64,000 nucleotides of DNA. It comes from Winogradskyella litoriviva. GTDB lineage: Bacteria; Bacteroidota; Bacteroidia; Flavobacteriales; Flavobacteriaceae. Positions 17,408 through 26,190 of the stretch are shown here, in pieces (position 1 is the stretch's first letter; each line of letters begins with the position of its first letter). A program made the translations under genes and the position numbers. Where the stretch lies: assembly GCF_013249065.1 (NCBI RefSeq), contig NZ_JABRWQ010000005.1:62001-126000 (forward strand), read 5' to 3'. The notes beneath the pieces are model-generated. The model was not told where the DNA came from. It saw only the letters and a list, made by a program, of their open reading frames with translations, and did no database searches.

Positions 17408-19555
17408 ATGAAGAAATTATCCCTTACAATTATTGCCTTTATTATCTCATTTTCGTCAGTAATGGCAGATGAAGGTATGTGGTTTTTAATGCATATAGAG
17501 CGTTTAAATTATCGCGATATGCAAAAAATGGGCTTACAATTAACGCCTGAAGAAATCTATAGTATTAACAACCAAAGCTTAAAAGATGCCATTGTACAAT
17601 TTAATGGTGGCTGTACAGCAAGTATTATTTCAGATAGTGGATTAGTATTAACAAATCACCATTGTGGTTATGATGCTATTGCAGAATTATCAACTGCAGA
17701 ACAAAATCATTTAAAAAACGGATTTTGGGCTAGTTCTATGGCAGAAGAAATGAAGCCAGAAAGTTTATACGTTCGCTTTTTTGTGCGTATGGATGACGTT
17801 TCTAAACGTATGTTAGCTCAAGTTAACGATAGTATGAGTGAAAAAGAACGAGAAGCTGCACTTAACAAAGAGATTGCTAAAATTGAGCAAGAGAATAGTG
17901 AAGGTGGAAAATATACGGTTTCTGTGCGTTCGTTTTATCAAGGAAATGAATTTTACTATTTTGTTTACGAAGATTATAAAGATGTTCGTTTGGTAGGAAC
18001 ACCTCCAGAAAGTGTTGGTAAATATGGTGGTGACACAGATAACTGGGAATGGCCAAGACATACTGGTGATTTCTCTTTATTTAGAGTTTATGCTGATCAA
18101 GACGGAAAACCTGCAGACTATTCTACAGACAACGTGCCTTTAAAAGCAAAATATCATTTACCAGTAAATATTGATGGTGTTAAGGAAAACGATTTTGCAA
18201 TGATTTTAGGATATCCAGGAAGAACTAATCGATGGATGCCAGCACAAGGTGTAGAACAAAACGTTAAATACGCTTATCCTGCTTGGGTTGAAGGTTCTAA
18301 ATTAAGCATGGATGTTTATAAAAAGTACATGGATGCAGACGAATCTATAAACCTTATGTATGCGTCTTCTTATGCAAGTATTGCAAACTATTGGAAAAAT
18401 AGAGCAGGAATGATTGAAGCTTTAACCGAACATAAAACAGTAGAAAAAAAGAGCAAAATTGAAGCTAAATTTGATAAATGGGCGAATAAGAAAGCGAACA
18501 AAGCAACTTATGGTAACGTTATAGAAAATATAAATAAGTATTATAGTTTAACCAACGAAAAAGCGAAACAAGGTAATTATCTTATTGGGATGCTACGTTC
18601 TAGTAAGTTTGCAGTTTTACCTTATAGAGTAGGTTCTGCATTAAAACAATATGCAAGTGCTAGTGAAGCAGAACAGAAAAACCTATTACCTAGAATACAA
18701 GGATATGTTGAGAGTAATTATAAAGACTTCTATTTACCTTTAGAAGAAGAAGTTTTTGCAAAACAATTAGGTTTAATGGCTTCAAAATCTAATTACTCCT
18801 TACCAGAATTGGTAGCTGAAATTGGAGAAAAGAACAACAATGATTTTACTAGTTATACCAAAGCTATATTTGATTTAAGTATGTTTACTTCTAAAGAACG
18901 TGTAGAAGCATTTTTACAATATCCAGATATGGCTATTTTAGAAAATGACCCGTTATATATTTTATCTAATCAATTGTTGGATAAGTATAGAGAGAGTCCT
19001 GAAGATTTAGTACAGCCAGAAAATGATTTTCAAGCCTCTTTTAGATTATTGGTTAAAGGATTAAGAGAGTCTGGATTAAGTGATATTAAATATCCAGATG
19101 CAAATTCTACATTGCGTTTATCTTACGGAAAAGTGAGAGCTTTACCAGCAGATAAAAGAAACGATGCAAAAGAAAATAATTACACCACTTTTAAAGGTAT
19201 GATTAAAAAATATAAGCCTAATGATAGTGAGTTTGATTTAGATCAAAGCATGTTAGATATTTATGAAAAGAAAGATTATGGTCGTTATGCTAACGAGCGT
19301 GGTGAGTTACCTGTAAACTTTTTAACGGATAACGATATCACAGGAGGAAACTCTGGATCACCTGTAATTAACGGTAAAGGCGAATTAATTGGATTGGCTT
19401 TTGATGGAAATATTGAAGCCATGGCAGGAGATGTAATTTTCGATTCAAAATTACAACGTACTATAAATGTAGATATTAGATATGTGCTTTGGTTAATTGA
19501 TAAATACTCTAATGCAAAACATATTGTAGATGAGTTAACAATTATTACCAAATAG
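17408..19555 (+). CDS. S46 family dipeptidyl peptidase, DPP7-like
   Basis: 715 residues with a signal peptide (1-20, SSVMADEG). The chymotrypsin-like triad of S46 is intact: His85 in LTNHHCGYDA, an Asp in the GGDTDNWEWPRHTGDF region (about 205-220) and Ser649 in GGNSGSPVIN. The residue that separates specificities is Gly667 (GLAFDGN): DPP7 enzymes have Gly there and release dipeptides with hydrophobic P1 residues, whereas DPP11 has Arg and takes Asp/Glu. It therefore should be a periplasmic DPP7-type exopeptidase. It is a single-gene unit ending at a strong terminator. Confidence 0.93.
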   Translation: MKKLSLTIIAFIISFSSVMADEGMWFLMHIERLNYRDMQKMGLQLTPEEIYSINNQSLKDAIVQFNGGCTASIISDSGLVLTNHHCGYDAIAELSTAEQNHLKNGFWASSMAEEMKPESLYVRFFVRMDDVSKRMLAQVNDSMSEKEREAALNKEIAKIEQENSEGGKYTVSVRSFYQGNEFYYFVYEDYKDVRLVGTPPESVGKYGGDTDNWEWPRHTGDFSLFRVYADQDGKPADYSTDNVPLKAKYHLPVNIDGVKENDFAMILGYPGRTNRWMPAQGVEQNVKYAYPAWVEGSKLSMDVYKKYMDADESINLMYASSYASIANYWKNRAGMIEALTEHKTVEKKSKIEAKFDKWANKKANKATYGNVIENINKYYSLTNEKAKQGNYLIGMLRSSKFAVLPYRVGSALKQYASASEAEQKNLLPRIQGYVESNYKDFYLPLEEEVFAKQLGLMASKSNYSLPELVAEIGEKNNNDFTSYTKAIFDLSMFTSKERVEAFLQYPDMAILENDPLYILSNQLLDKYRESPEDLVQPENDFQASFRLLVKGLRESGLSDIKYPDANSTLRLSYGKVRALPADKRNDAKENNYTTFKGMIKKYKPNDSEFDLDQSMLDIYEKKDYGRYANERGELPVNFLTDNDITGGNSGSPVINGKGELIGLAFDGNIEAMAGDVIFDSKLQRTINVDIRYVLWLIDKYSNAKHIVDELTIITK

Positions 19556-19576
19556 TAAAAAGAAAACTAATTGTAA

Positions 19577-19613
19577 TAAAAAAAAGCGACCTGAATTATT
19601 GGTCGCTTTTTTT
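19577..19613. terminator. Terminator of the S46 peptidase gene
   Basis: Perfect stem AAAAAGCGACC / GGTCGCTTTTT (19581-19591 and 19601-19611), 9-nt loop, flanking A and T runs. Confidence 0.88.
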
Positions 19614-19725
19614 ATTGGTTTTTAAGACTGTTTTAAAACTTATATATAGCTTTACATGCTTTTAACAAATATTAAGTTAGATGATTGTTTAACTATCAAT
19701 TTAAGTTAACGTCACAACAGTAATA

Positions 19726-20355
19726 TTATTTATCTCTTAGGAAAGTATTTACTTCAATAGCGACATCATCCCAAGTTTTACTAACTCCATCTGCACCTTT
19801 GTGTAAGTCATAGCAAACTTTATTTAATGCTTCTAAGGCACCTAATGCGTCCCAATCTTTTAGGTTCATTGTACCTTTCATGCTTACGCGTCTTTCTTCT
19901 GTAATACTTACTTCTAATGGTAACTCTGCAGTTACACCATTCATTGTTATTTTGGCAGTAATTTCATTATTTACAGCTCTAAGTTTTCCTTTTAAAAACT
20001 CAGTATCTAGCATAACACCAAAAAAGGAAGCTTTTAATTTAGCATCTCTTGTTTCATCTTTAGTAAATAAACTACTTACAGGAATGGTAAACTCTAAACC
20101 ATTTAATGCTTCAGAAGGTGTAGCACCTGCTTTTTCTTCAAAATTTAAAGTTGCAAATTCACCACCAACGGGTACTTTTTCAGTTGTTTTATAAGCTGTC
20201 CATTTTACAGAAGTTGCTTCGGGTTTAACAATGTACTTAACAGTATTTTCAACTGTCTCTTCGGTTTCAGTTTCTGACTTTTTATTCTCTTGCTTACAAG
20301 ATGAAAACACTAAGGCAATTACAGCGAGAATTGATAAATATTTTATTCTTTTCAT
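19726..20355 (-). CDS. YceI family lipoprotein
   Basis: 209 residues. Lipoprotein signal with the lipobox cysteine at 20 (VFSSCKQ), then a Glu/Thr-rich linker and a YceI-type lipocalin-like barrel (about 40-205): SVKWTAYKTTEKVPVGGEF, SLFTKDETRDAKLKASFFGV and VSMKGTMNLKDWD. YceI barrels bind polyisoprenoid or other apolar ligands in the periplasm. It is divergent from hemN; the Fnr-type palindrome between them has correct promoter geometry only toward hemN. Confidence 0.9.
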   Translation of the reverse strand: MKRIKYLSILAVIALVFSSCKQENKKSETETEETVENTVKYIVKPEATSVKWTAYKTTEKVPVGGEFATLNFEEKAGATPSEALNGLEFTIPVSSLFTKDETRDAKLKASFFGVMLDTEFLKGKLRAVNNEITAKITMNGVTAELPLEVSITEERRVSMKGTMNLKDWDALGALEALNKVCYDLHKGADGVSKTWDDVAIEVNTFLRDK

Positions 20356-20441
20356 GGTTTTTTTTGTTTAAGTAAAGTTAGTAATATAACAGCGTATGTG
20401 CAAGCCAGATTTGATTCTTAAGATTTTAATTTTAACCCGTA

Positions 20442-20484
20442 TGATAAAAATCATATTTTAAAACCCAACATACGACTAATTTTG
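20442..20484 (+). promoter_or_regulatory. Predicted Fnr-activated hemN promoter
   Basis: TGAT-AAAA-ATCA at 20442-20453 matches the Fnr half-site core TGAT-N4-ATCA. Its centre lies 36.5 bp before the last base of TAATTTTG (20477-20484), a perfect TAnnTTTG -7 element. hemN starts 17 bp further on. The same geometry recurs upstream of ccoS, ccoI, pflB and ppdK. Confidence 0.8.
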
Positions 20485-20501
20485 GTGGCTATAAAATAGG
20501 T

Positions 20502-21866
20502 ATGAGTCAAACGTTAATACAAAAATATAATGTTGCGGGACCTCGTTATACGAGTTATCCAACAGTTCCTTATTGGGATCTGGATACGTTTTCATTATCA
20601 GAATGGAAAGCATCATTAAAACGGTCTTTTGAGGAGAGTAATTCTTCAGAAGGGATAAGTCTATATATTCATTTACCCTTTTGCGAAAGTCTTTGCACAT
20701 TTTGTGGTTGCCATAAACACATTACAAAAAGACACGAAGTAGAATCGCCATACATAAACGCTGTAATAAAGGAATGGAATTTATATTGTGAGCTACTAAA
20801 CGAAAAACCAAAAATTAAAGAATTACATTTAGGAGGAGGTACACCTACTTTTTTCTCGCCAGAACATCTTAATTTTTTAATAACGGAATTATTAAAAGTG
20901 TCTGATTTAGCTGAGGATTACGAATTTAGTTTTGAGGGACATCCTAATAACACTACAGAAGAGCATTTGCAAACTTTGTTCAATTTAGGATTTAGACGTG
21001 TTAGTTTTGGAGTGCAAGATTACAACATAAAAGTACAGATAGCCATACATAGAATTCAGCCATTTGAAAATGTAAAACGAGTTACAGACTTGGCGCGTAA
21101 AATTGGCTATACTTCTGTTGGGCACGATATTATTTTTGGTTTACCTTTTCAAACCGAAGCAGATGTTATAGAAACCATCAACAAAACTCAAGCTTTAATG
21201 CCAGATCGTATAGCATTTTATAGTTATGCGCATGTGCCTTGGATAAAAGGAAATGGGCAACGTGGATTTAATGATGACGATTTACCAACGGCAGATTCTA
21301 AACGAAAACAATACGAAACTGGTAAGCAAAATTTAGAAGATGCTGGCTATGTAGAAATAGGTATGGATCATTTTGCTTTAAAGACAGATTCACTTTACCA
21401 AGCCATGGAGAATGAAACACTGCATCGTAATTTTATGGGTTATACAGCCTCTAAGACACAGGCTATGATTGGTTTAGGGGTATCTTCAATAAGTGATAGT
21501 TGGTATGGTTTTGCTCAGAATGTAAAATCTATTGAACAGTATTATAATTTAATTGAAGAGAATACTATTCCGGTTTTTAAAGGTCATATTTTAAATAGTG
21601 AAGATTTAGTTATTAGAAAGCACATACTTAACCTAATGTGCAATTTTAAAACTTCATGGACAAATAACAATTTAACTTTTGATGATTTGCCTAACGTTCT
21701 CATAAAACTAAAAGAATTTGAACTAGATGGTTTACTTCAGTTTGAATCTAAACAGGTAACTGTTACAGATAAAGGGAAACCATTTATAAGAAATATATGT
21801 ATGGCTTTTGATTTGTTATTACAACGAAAAAAGCCAGAAACAAAGTTGTTTTCAATGACAATTTAA
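20502..21866 (+). CDS. hemN: Oxygen-independent coproporphyrinogen III oxidase
   Basis: 454 residues, the usual HemN length. Early on it has the N-terminal GPRYTSYPTVPYW trip-wire typical of true HemN. The radical-SAM cluster motif follows: C61, C65, C68 and the extra C70 (PFCESLCTFCGC). Then come the SAM-binding GGGTPTFF and HNDI-like elements (VGHDIIFGLPFQTE), and a C-terminal HemN domain. These features separate it from HemW-like proteins. It decarboxylates coproporphyrinogen III to protoporphyrinogen IX without oxygen, in the cytoplasm. A predicted Fnr-type site lies just upstream, consistent with use under low oxygen. Confidence 0.95.
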   Translation: MSQTLIQKYNVAGPRYTSYPTVPYWDLDTFSLSEWKASLKRSFEESNSSEGISLYIHLPFCESLCTFCGCHKHITKRHEVESPYINAVIKEWNLYCELLNEKPKIKELHLGGGTPTFFSPEHLNFLITELLKVSDLAEDYEFSFEGHPNNTTEEHLQTLFNLGFRRVSFGVQDYNIKVQIAIHRIQPFENVKRVTDLARKIGYTSVGHDIIFGLPFQTEADVIETINKTQALMPDRIAFYSYAHVPWIKGNGQRGFNDDDLPTADSKRKQYETGKQNLEDAGYVEIGMDHFALKTDSLYQAMENETLHRNFMGYTASKTQAMIGLGVSSISDSWYGFAQNVKSIEQYYNLIEENTIPVFKGHILNSEDLVIRKHILNLMCNFKTSWTNNNLTFDDLPNVLIKLKEFELDGLLQFESKQVTVTDKGKPFIRNICMAFDLLLQRKKPETKLFSMTI

Positions 21867-21952
21867 ATTTAAAAGTGATACTAATAACACTAAAAATTAC
21901 AATTTAAAATGTGTGTTTTGTGTAAAGCATCATTAAATTAAAACTAATAATA

Positions 21953-22786
21953 ATGAAAAAAATAATTGTACCCATAGATTTTTCTGAACATTCAGAATTT
22001 GCATTAGAAGCTGCAGCAAGTTTAGCACAAAAATTTGGTTCTGAACTAATTGTATTACACATGTTAGAATTGTCTAATGCTGTTATATCTTCAGCAAGTG
22101 ATACATTAAGTCAAGAGGCAGTTTTTTATCTAAAAATGGCAGAACAAAAGTTTGAAACCTTTTTAGATAAACCATATTTAAAAGACATTAAAGTGACACC
22201 AATTGTTAAACACTTTAAAGTTTGGAGTGAAGTTAATGATGTTGCAGATGAGCATAACGCCAATTTGATTATAATGGGATCGCAAGGTGCTAGTGGTATA
22301 AAAGAAGTTTTAATTGGCTCTAATACAGAAAAGGTTGTAAGACATTCTGATGTCCCTGTTTTGGTAATAAAACATAACCCTATTTTATTAGATTTTGAAA
22401 ATGTAGTTTTTGCATGTGATTTTTCTGAAGAAGCTGTTGAGCCGTATTTAAATGCAAAATCAACTTTTAATAAACTTGGTGCTAAAATGCATTTGGTATA
22501 TGTAAATTCTCCCGATGGCAACTTTAAAAGTTCTTCAGAAATAGATAAAAAGGTTGCCGATTTCTTAAAAAGAGCAGATGGAAATGTAGATAATTTAAAT
22601 ACTGTAAATGTGGTTTCAGATTATTCTATAGAAAAAGGAATTCTAAATTTTGCTAATGTTATTGGTGCAGATTTAATAGCGGTAGCTACACATGGTAGAA
22701 AAGGTTTGTCACATTTCTTTGAAGGTAGTGTTTCAGAAGATATAGCAAATCACTCTACTTTACCTGTTATGACTTTTAAAATATAG
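21953..22786 (+). CDS. Universal stress protein, tandem UspA domains
   Basis: 277 residues made of two Usp domains. Domain 1 (1-143) has IIVPIDFSEHSEFALEAA and the nucleotide-binding loop GSQGASGIKEVLIGSNTEKVVRHSDVPVLVI. Domain 2 (148-277) has VVFACDFSEEAVEP and ATHGRKGLSHFFEGSVSED. The G-2x-G-9x-G(S/T) pattern suggests ATP binding. It follows hemN by 86 bp; a degenerate half of an Fnr-like site is present but with poor geometry. Tandem Usp proteins often accompany low-oxygen regulons, in agreement with its neighbours. Confidence 0.92.
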   Translation: MKKIIVPIDFSEHSEFALEAAASLAQKFGSELIVLHMLELSNAVISSASDTLSQEAVFYLKMAEQKFETFLDKPYLKDIKVTPIVKHFKVWSEVNDVADEHNANLIIMGSQGASGIKEVLIGSNTEKVVRHSDVPVLVIKHNPILLDFENVVFACDFSEEAVEPYLNAKSTFNKLGAKMHLVYVNSPDGNFKSSSEIDKKVADFLKRADGNVDNLNTVNVVSDYSIEKGILNFANVIGADLIAVATHGRKGLSHFFEGSVSEDIANHSTLPVMTFKI

Positions 22787-22832
22787 TTATAGGTGTTAGT
22801 CTTTGTTAGTTAGTTTTTTATAACATCTATTT

Positions 22833-22866
22833 AAAACGTCAAAAGATTTAATTCTTTGGCGTTTTT
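22833..22866. terminator. Terminator between uspA-like and outer-membrane protein genes
   Basis: Imperfect stem AACGTCAAAAGA / TCTTTGGCGTT with one G-U pair and one bulge, A-run before and T-run after. It lies between convergent genes. Confidence 0.6.
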
Positions 22867-22873
22867 TAATTTG

Positions 22874-23437
22874 TTAGAATCTATATCCAATCCTTAAATG
22901 CAGATTTAGAGCTAAAAAATTAATATCTTTTATATATACATTTTTTTCTTTAAAAAGATGACCAAATCCTAAACCTATACCTGTTTCATAGGTTAAATGA
23001 CTTCCAATATTACGTCTTATTCCCCAAGTAGGAATTATAGAGATATCGCTAATAAAATTAAGATGACTAGGAATAGAGCCTATTACAAGATCGGGATGAT
23101 AAGTTGTTCTAATTGAAATAAAATTTCCGCTGTTGCCATCTATTCGTTTTGATTTAGAAACACGTTTGTTTAAATTATAATACCACCTAGGTTCAACTAT
23201 TATAGCTGGAAGAAACACAAATACTGATTCTTCGAAATTTTCACTGAAAGCGCCAAAATCTAATCCTAGTTCACTTCGTAAAGCTATAGAATTTGTAAGC
23301 TTTGTTTCATTATGTGCCCATATACCTAAGAAACCTGTTTGGATGCCAAAAGTTGATTTTTCTACGCTAATATTTTGATTTTGAGCTTTTATTGAAATAA
23401 AAGAAGTAACTAATAATACAAAAAGAGTGTATTTCAT
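22874..23437 (-). CDS. Predicted outer-membrane beta-barrel protein
   Basis: 187 residues from the ATG at 23437, chosen because it begins the signal peptide MKYTLFVLLVTSFISIKAQ. An upstream in-frame start would overlap nothing useful and hide the signal. The mature part alternates hydrophobic and polar residues, with strands such as GIQTGFLGIWAHNE, YETGIGLGFGHLF and the C-terminal LNLHLRIGYRF ending in Phe, as is typical of small barrels. No named family is recognised. It is last in the cbb3-oxidase gene run, 70 bp after the SafE-like gene, but any functional link is unproven. Confidence 0.65.
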   Translation of the reverse strand: MKYTLFVLLVTSFISIKAQNQNISVEKSTFGIQTGFLGIWAHNETKLTNSIALRSELGLDFGAFSENFEESVFVFLPAIIVEPRWYYNLNKRVSKSKRIDGNSGNFISIRTTYHPDLVIGSIPSHLNFISDISIIPTWGIRRNIGSHLTYETGIGLGFGHLFKEKNVYIKDINFLALNLHLRIGYRF

Positions 23438-23507
23438 TTTAATTGGATTAATTAAGAATGCTAATATAGCACTAATCGTTTGAGTTTGTAAGAATAGATA
23501 TTGCGCG

Positions 23508-24209
23508 TTAATGACACTCAATAGCGCTAGAGGCTGTTTCTACAATTGGAGCAGGAGAGATATAAGGAATTCCAAGACCTAAGCCTCTTAAAATAAATAA
23601 TAAGCCTATAATTACAACAAAAACTGGTATTGCCTTTTGAATACGTTGTTTTATAGTACTATTTAAAAATTTTCCTAAATATATGGCTGTAGTCATAAGT
23701 GGTATAGTGCCTATTCCAAATAATATCATATACAAACTTCCTTCAAATAAACTACCTGTTGCAATAGCTCCAAATACTGCCATGTAAACTAATCCACATG
23801 GTAAAAAGCCATTTAGAAAACCAATGGTTAAGAATGTATCTGGAGTTCTCTTTTTTAGAGCCTTGCCTAAAGAAGATTTTAATTTAGAAATTAGTTTGTA
23901 AAGTGGTTTAGAAAGGTTGTGTTTGCTAATTGTTTTATAAGGTAAAATAATAATTACAATCATTAAGATACCGATGACAATGGAGAGTTGCTGTTGAACT
24001 CCAAACAGGTAAAAACTTTTACCTAAAAGGCCAAAAACCAACCCAATAATACTATACGCGATTAATCTGCCAAAATGATAAATGGCAATTTGAGATACTT
24101 TTTTAAAGGAGTTAGAACGATCTACGGGAAGCATAAAGGCAATAGGGCCACACATTCCCACGCAATGTAAACTCCCTAATAATCCTAATATGAGAGCCGA
24201 AACTAACAT
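23508..24209 (-). CDS. Sulfite exporter TauE/SafE-like membrane protein of the cbb3 locus
   Basis: 233 residues with about six membrane helices. Conserved motifs are LGLLGSLHCVGMCGPIAFML at the start (the HCxGMCGP signature) and NGFLPCGLVYMA in the middle, which define the SafE/DsbD_2-type proteins found in cbb3 oxidase clusters. Cysteine pairs in the helices could handle copper or electrons during oxidase assembly; that is inference from location. Its ATG directly follows the fixH stop, so the two are translationally linked. Confidence 0.85.
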   Translation of the reverse strand: MLVSALILGLLGSLHCVGMCGPIAFMLPVDRSNSFKKVSQIAIYHFGRLIAYSIIGLVFGLLGKSFYLFGVQQQLSIVIGILMIVIIILPYKTISKHNLSKPLYKLISKLKSSLGKALKKRTPDTFLTIGFLNGFLPCGLVYMAVFGAIATGSLFEGSLYMILFGIGTIPLMTTAIYLGKFLNSTIKQRIQKAIPVFVVIIGLLFILRGLGLGIPYISPAPIVETASSAIECH

Positions 24210-24656
24210 TTAATATGTGATTTCAGATTTATAGAGATAAGAATTATTGTTATATTGCCAATCTATTTTAATGTTCCAACGACCATCCAACAAGCGTTTG
24301 TCAGGTATGAGCAAATTGTGGTTAGACAATGAAATTGGAGTTTCAAAATCTAATTGCTTGTTAGATGGTCTGTATAGGAACACTTTTCCTTCAATATTTT
24401 TATAATCTAAATTTTTTGGGAATGAAATCTCAATGCCTTTATTAGTTTTTTTCCATGATATATTAGTACTTAGAGTTTTAGAATGTTCTTCTTTATCAAT
24501 GTCATCTTGAAATTGAAGTTCTTCTCCATAATAGTCTTCAACTACCAAATCATGATTATATTTTTTATTTGTACTCATGCTAATAACAAAGTACATGATA
24601 AATGAAATAAAACATACAAAAGCTATTACTATTGCTGTTCCCCAATTTATTTTCAT
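24210..24656 (-). CDS. fixH: FixH family protein
   Basis: 148 residues with one N-terminal transmembrane helix (about 5-28, GTAIVIAFVCFISFIMYFVI) followed by DLVVEDYYGEELQFQDDID, the characteristic FixH start, and a small beta domain exposed to the periplasm (ISFPKNL, GRWNIKIDWQYN). FixH/CcoH is an assembly or stability factor of cbb3 oxidase. It is located between ccoG and the SafE-like gene, as in other cbb3 loci. Confidence 0.87.
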   Translation of the reverse strand: MKINWGTAIVIAFVCFISFIMYFVISMSTNKKYNHDLVVEDYYGEELQFQDDIDKEEHSKTLSTNISWKKTNKGIEISFPKNLDYKNIEGKVFLYRPSNKQLDFETPISLSNHNLLIPDKRLLDGRWNIKIDWQYNNNSYLYKSEITY

Positions 24657-24739
24657 AATTCTACTTCCCTAAGGAATCTCCATTTTTTTGTTTTATTCTG
24701 AAAATTTTCCAGAATTTTTATGCTAGCTATTAAATATTT

Positions 24740-26164
24740 TTAATTAAAAGTTCTTGGGCCTAAGAAAGATACAGAAGTAGTTTCAATTAACTCACCATTG
24801 CTGTAAAGATCAATCGTTACTTCATTTTTATCTCCAGATAAATCACTTTGTTTTAATTCAATAAATAGTGTTCCTTCAGCTATGCCTTGGGCATCTACTC
24901 CAAAGGTATCTGATGTAGAAACTACATTTATTGAGCCATCCCATCCCCTTAATTTAAAACTCAAATCATTAATGTCTTGCGATGTTTTGTTTACTAATTT
25001 AAAGGTGTAAACATTACTTATAATTCCATTGGCTTTATGTTCAAAAAGTTGCCCAGGTAAACGTAATATTCTCGCTTCAACATCACTTCTTAACAATAAC
25101 ATACCAGCAAGTACTCCAATTAAAATAGTAAGTACAGCGATATAACCTTTCATTCGAGCCGTTAGTTTAAAGGGCTCTTTTTTCTCTATTTCATCTTCAC
25201 TTGCAAAACGGATTAACCCTTTAGGAAGATTAATACTCTCCATAATATGGTCGCACTCATCAATACAAGCAGTACAATTAACACACTCTAATTGTGTTCC
25301 GTTTCTTATATCAATACCAGTTGGGCACACTTGTACACATTGGTTACAATCTATACAATCTCCATAGCCTAATGCTTCGCGATCTTCTTTTTTTCTAAAT
25401 TTCTTTCTGCCATTTTCAGCCTCACCACGTTTGTAATCATAGGCAACAACAATAGATTTGTTGTCTAATAATACACCTTGTAAACGACCATATGGACAAG
25501 CAATTATACAAACTTGCTCTCTAAACCAAGCAAATACAAAATAGAATACTGCAGTAAAAATTACTAATGGAATAAATGTACCAGTATGCTCAAAAGGCCC
25601 GTCAGTAATATATCTTAGTAATTTGTCGCTGCCAATTAAATAAGCTAAAAATACATTAGCTATTAAGAAAGAAATTACTAAGTAGATAAACCATTTTAAT
25701 AATCGCTTTCTAATTTTTTCTGCATCCCATTTTTGGCGCGCCAGACGTATTTGTTTATTTCGGTCTCCGTCAATCCAATATTCAATGCGTCTAAACACCA
25801 TTTCTAAGAAAATGGTTTGCGGACACATCCAACCACAAAAAACACGTCCAAAACCTACTGTAAATAGTGTTATGAAGATAACACCAATTAGCATGGAAAT
25901 GACAAATAGATAGAAGTCTTGTGGCCAAAAAGGAAAACCAAAAATATTGAACCGTCTTTCTAAAATATTAAATAATAGAAATTGATTACCATTGATTTTT
26001 ATAAATGGAGCAGCAAATAGAAATGCTAATAAAAAATAGCTTAATAGTTTGCGCTTCTCATATAATGGTCCAGATGGTTTTTTAGGAAATACCCATTTAC
26101 GTTTACCATCTTCATCGATAGTGTTTATAGAATCTCTAAAAACTTCATTTTCTGGCGTTTCCAT
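24740..26164 (-). CDS. ccoG: Cytochrome c oxidase accessory protein CcoG
   Basis: 474 residues. Several membrane helices in the first half include the conserved FCGWMCPQTIFLE (Cys110 and Cys114) and CIIACPYGRLQG. Two [4Fe-4S] ferredoxin motifs follow: C270, C273, C276, C280 and C294, C297, C300, C304. The C-terminus has an immunoglobulin-like periplasmic domain (about 365-474). CcoG/RdxA/FixG reduces copper for cbb3 maturation in the systems studied. It lies 26 bp downstream of ccoP and so belongs to the oxidase operon. Confidence 0.93.
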   Translation of the reverse strand: METPENEVFRDSINTIDEDGKRKWVFPKKPSGPLYEKRKLLSYFLLAFLFAAPFIKINGNQFLLFNILERRFNIFGFPFWPQDFYLFVISMLIGVIFITLFTVGFGRVFCGWMCPQTIFLEMVFRRIEYWIDGDRNKQIRLARQKWDAEKIRKRLLKWFIYLVISFLIANVFLAYLIGSDKLLRYITDGPFEHTGTFIPLVIFTAVFYFVFAWFREQVCIIACPYGRLQGVLLDNKSIVVAYDYKRGEAENGRKKFRKKEDREALGYGDCIDCNQCVQVCPTGIDIRNGTQLECVNCTACIDECDHIMESINLPKGLIRFASEDEIEKKEPFKLTARMKGYIAVLTILIGVLAGMLLLRSDVEARILRLPGQLFEHKANGIISNVYTFKLVNKTSQDINDLSFKLRGWDGSINVVSTSDTFGVDAQGIAEGTLFIELKQSDLSGDKNEVTIDLYSNGELIETTSVSFLGPRTFN

Positions 26165-26190
26165 TTTAGGACGGCTTTACGTTGTTTCTA

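Noticed and set aside
21876..21887. Possible Fnr site TGATACTAATAA upstream of the universal stress protein gene
   Set aside because: The second half-site is mismatched (TAA instead of TCA) and no TAnnTTTG element lies 36.5 bp from its centre, unlike the five accepted sites.
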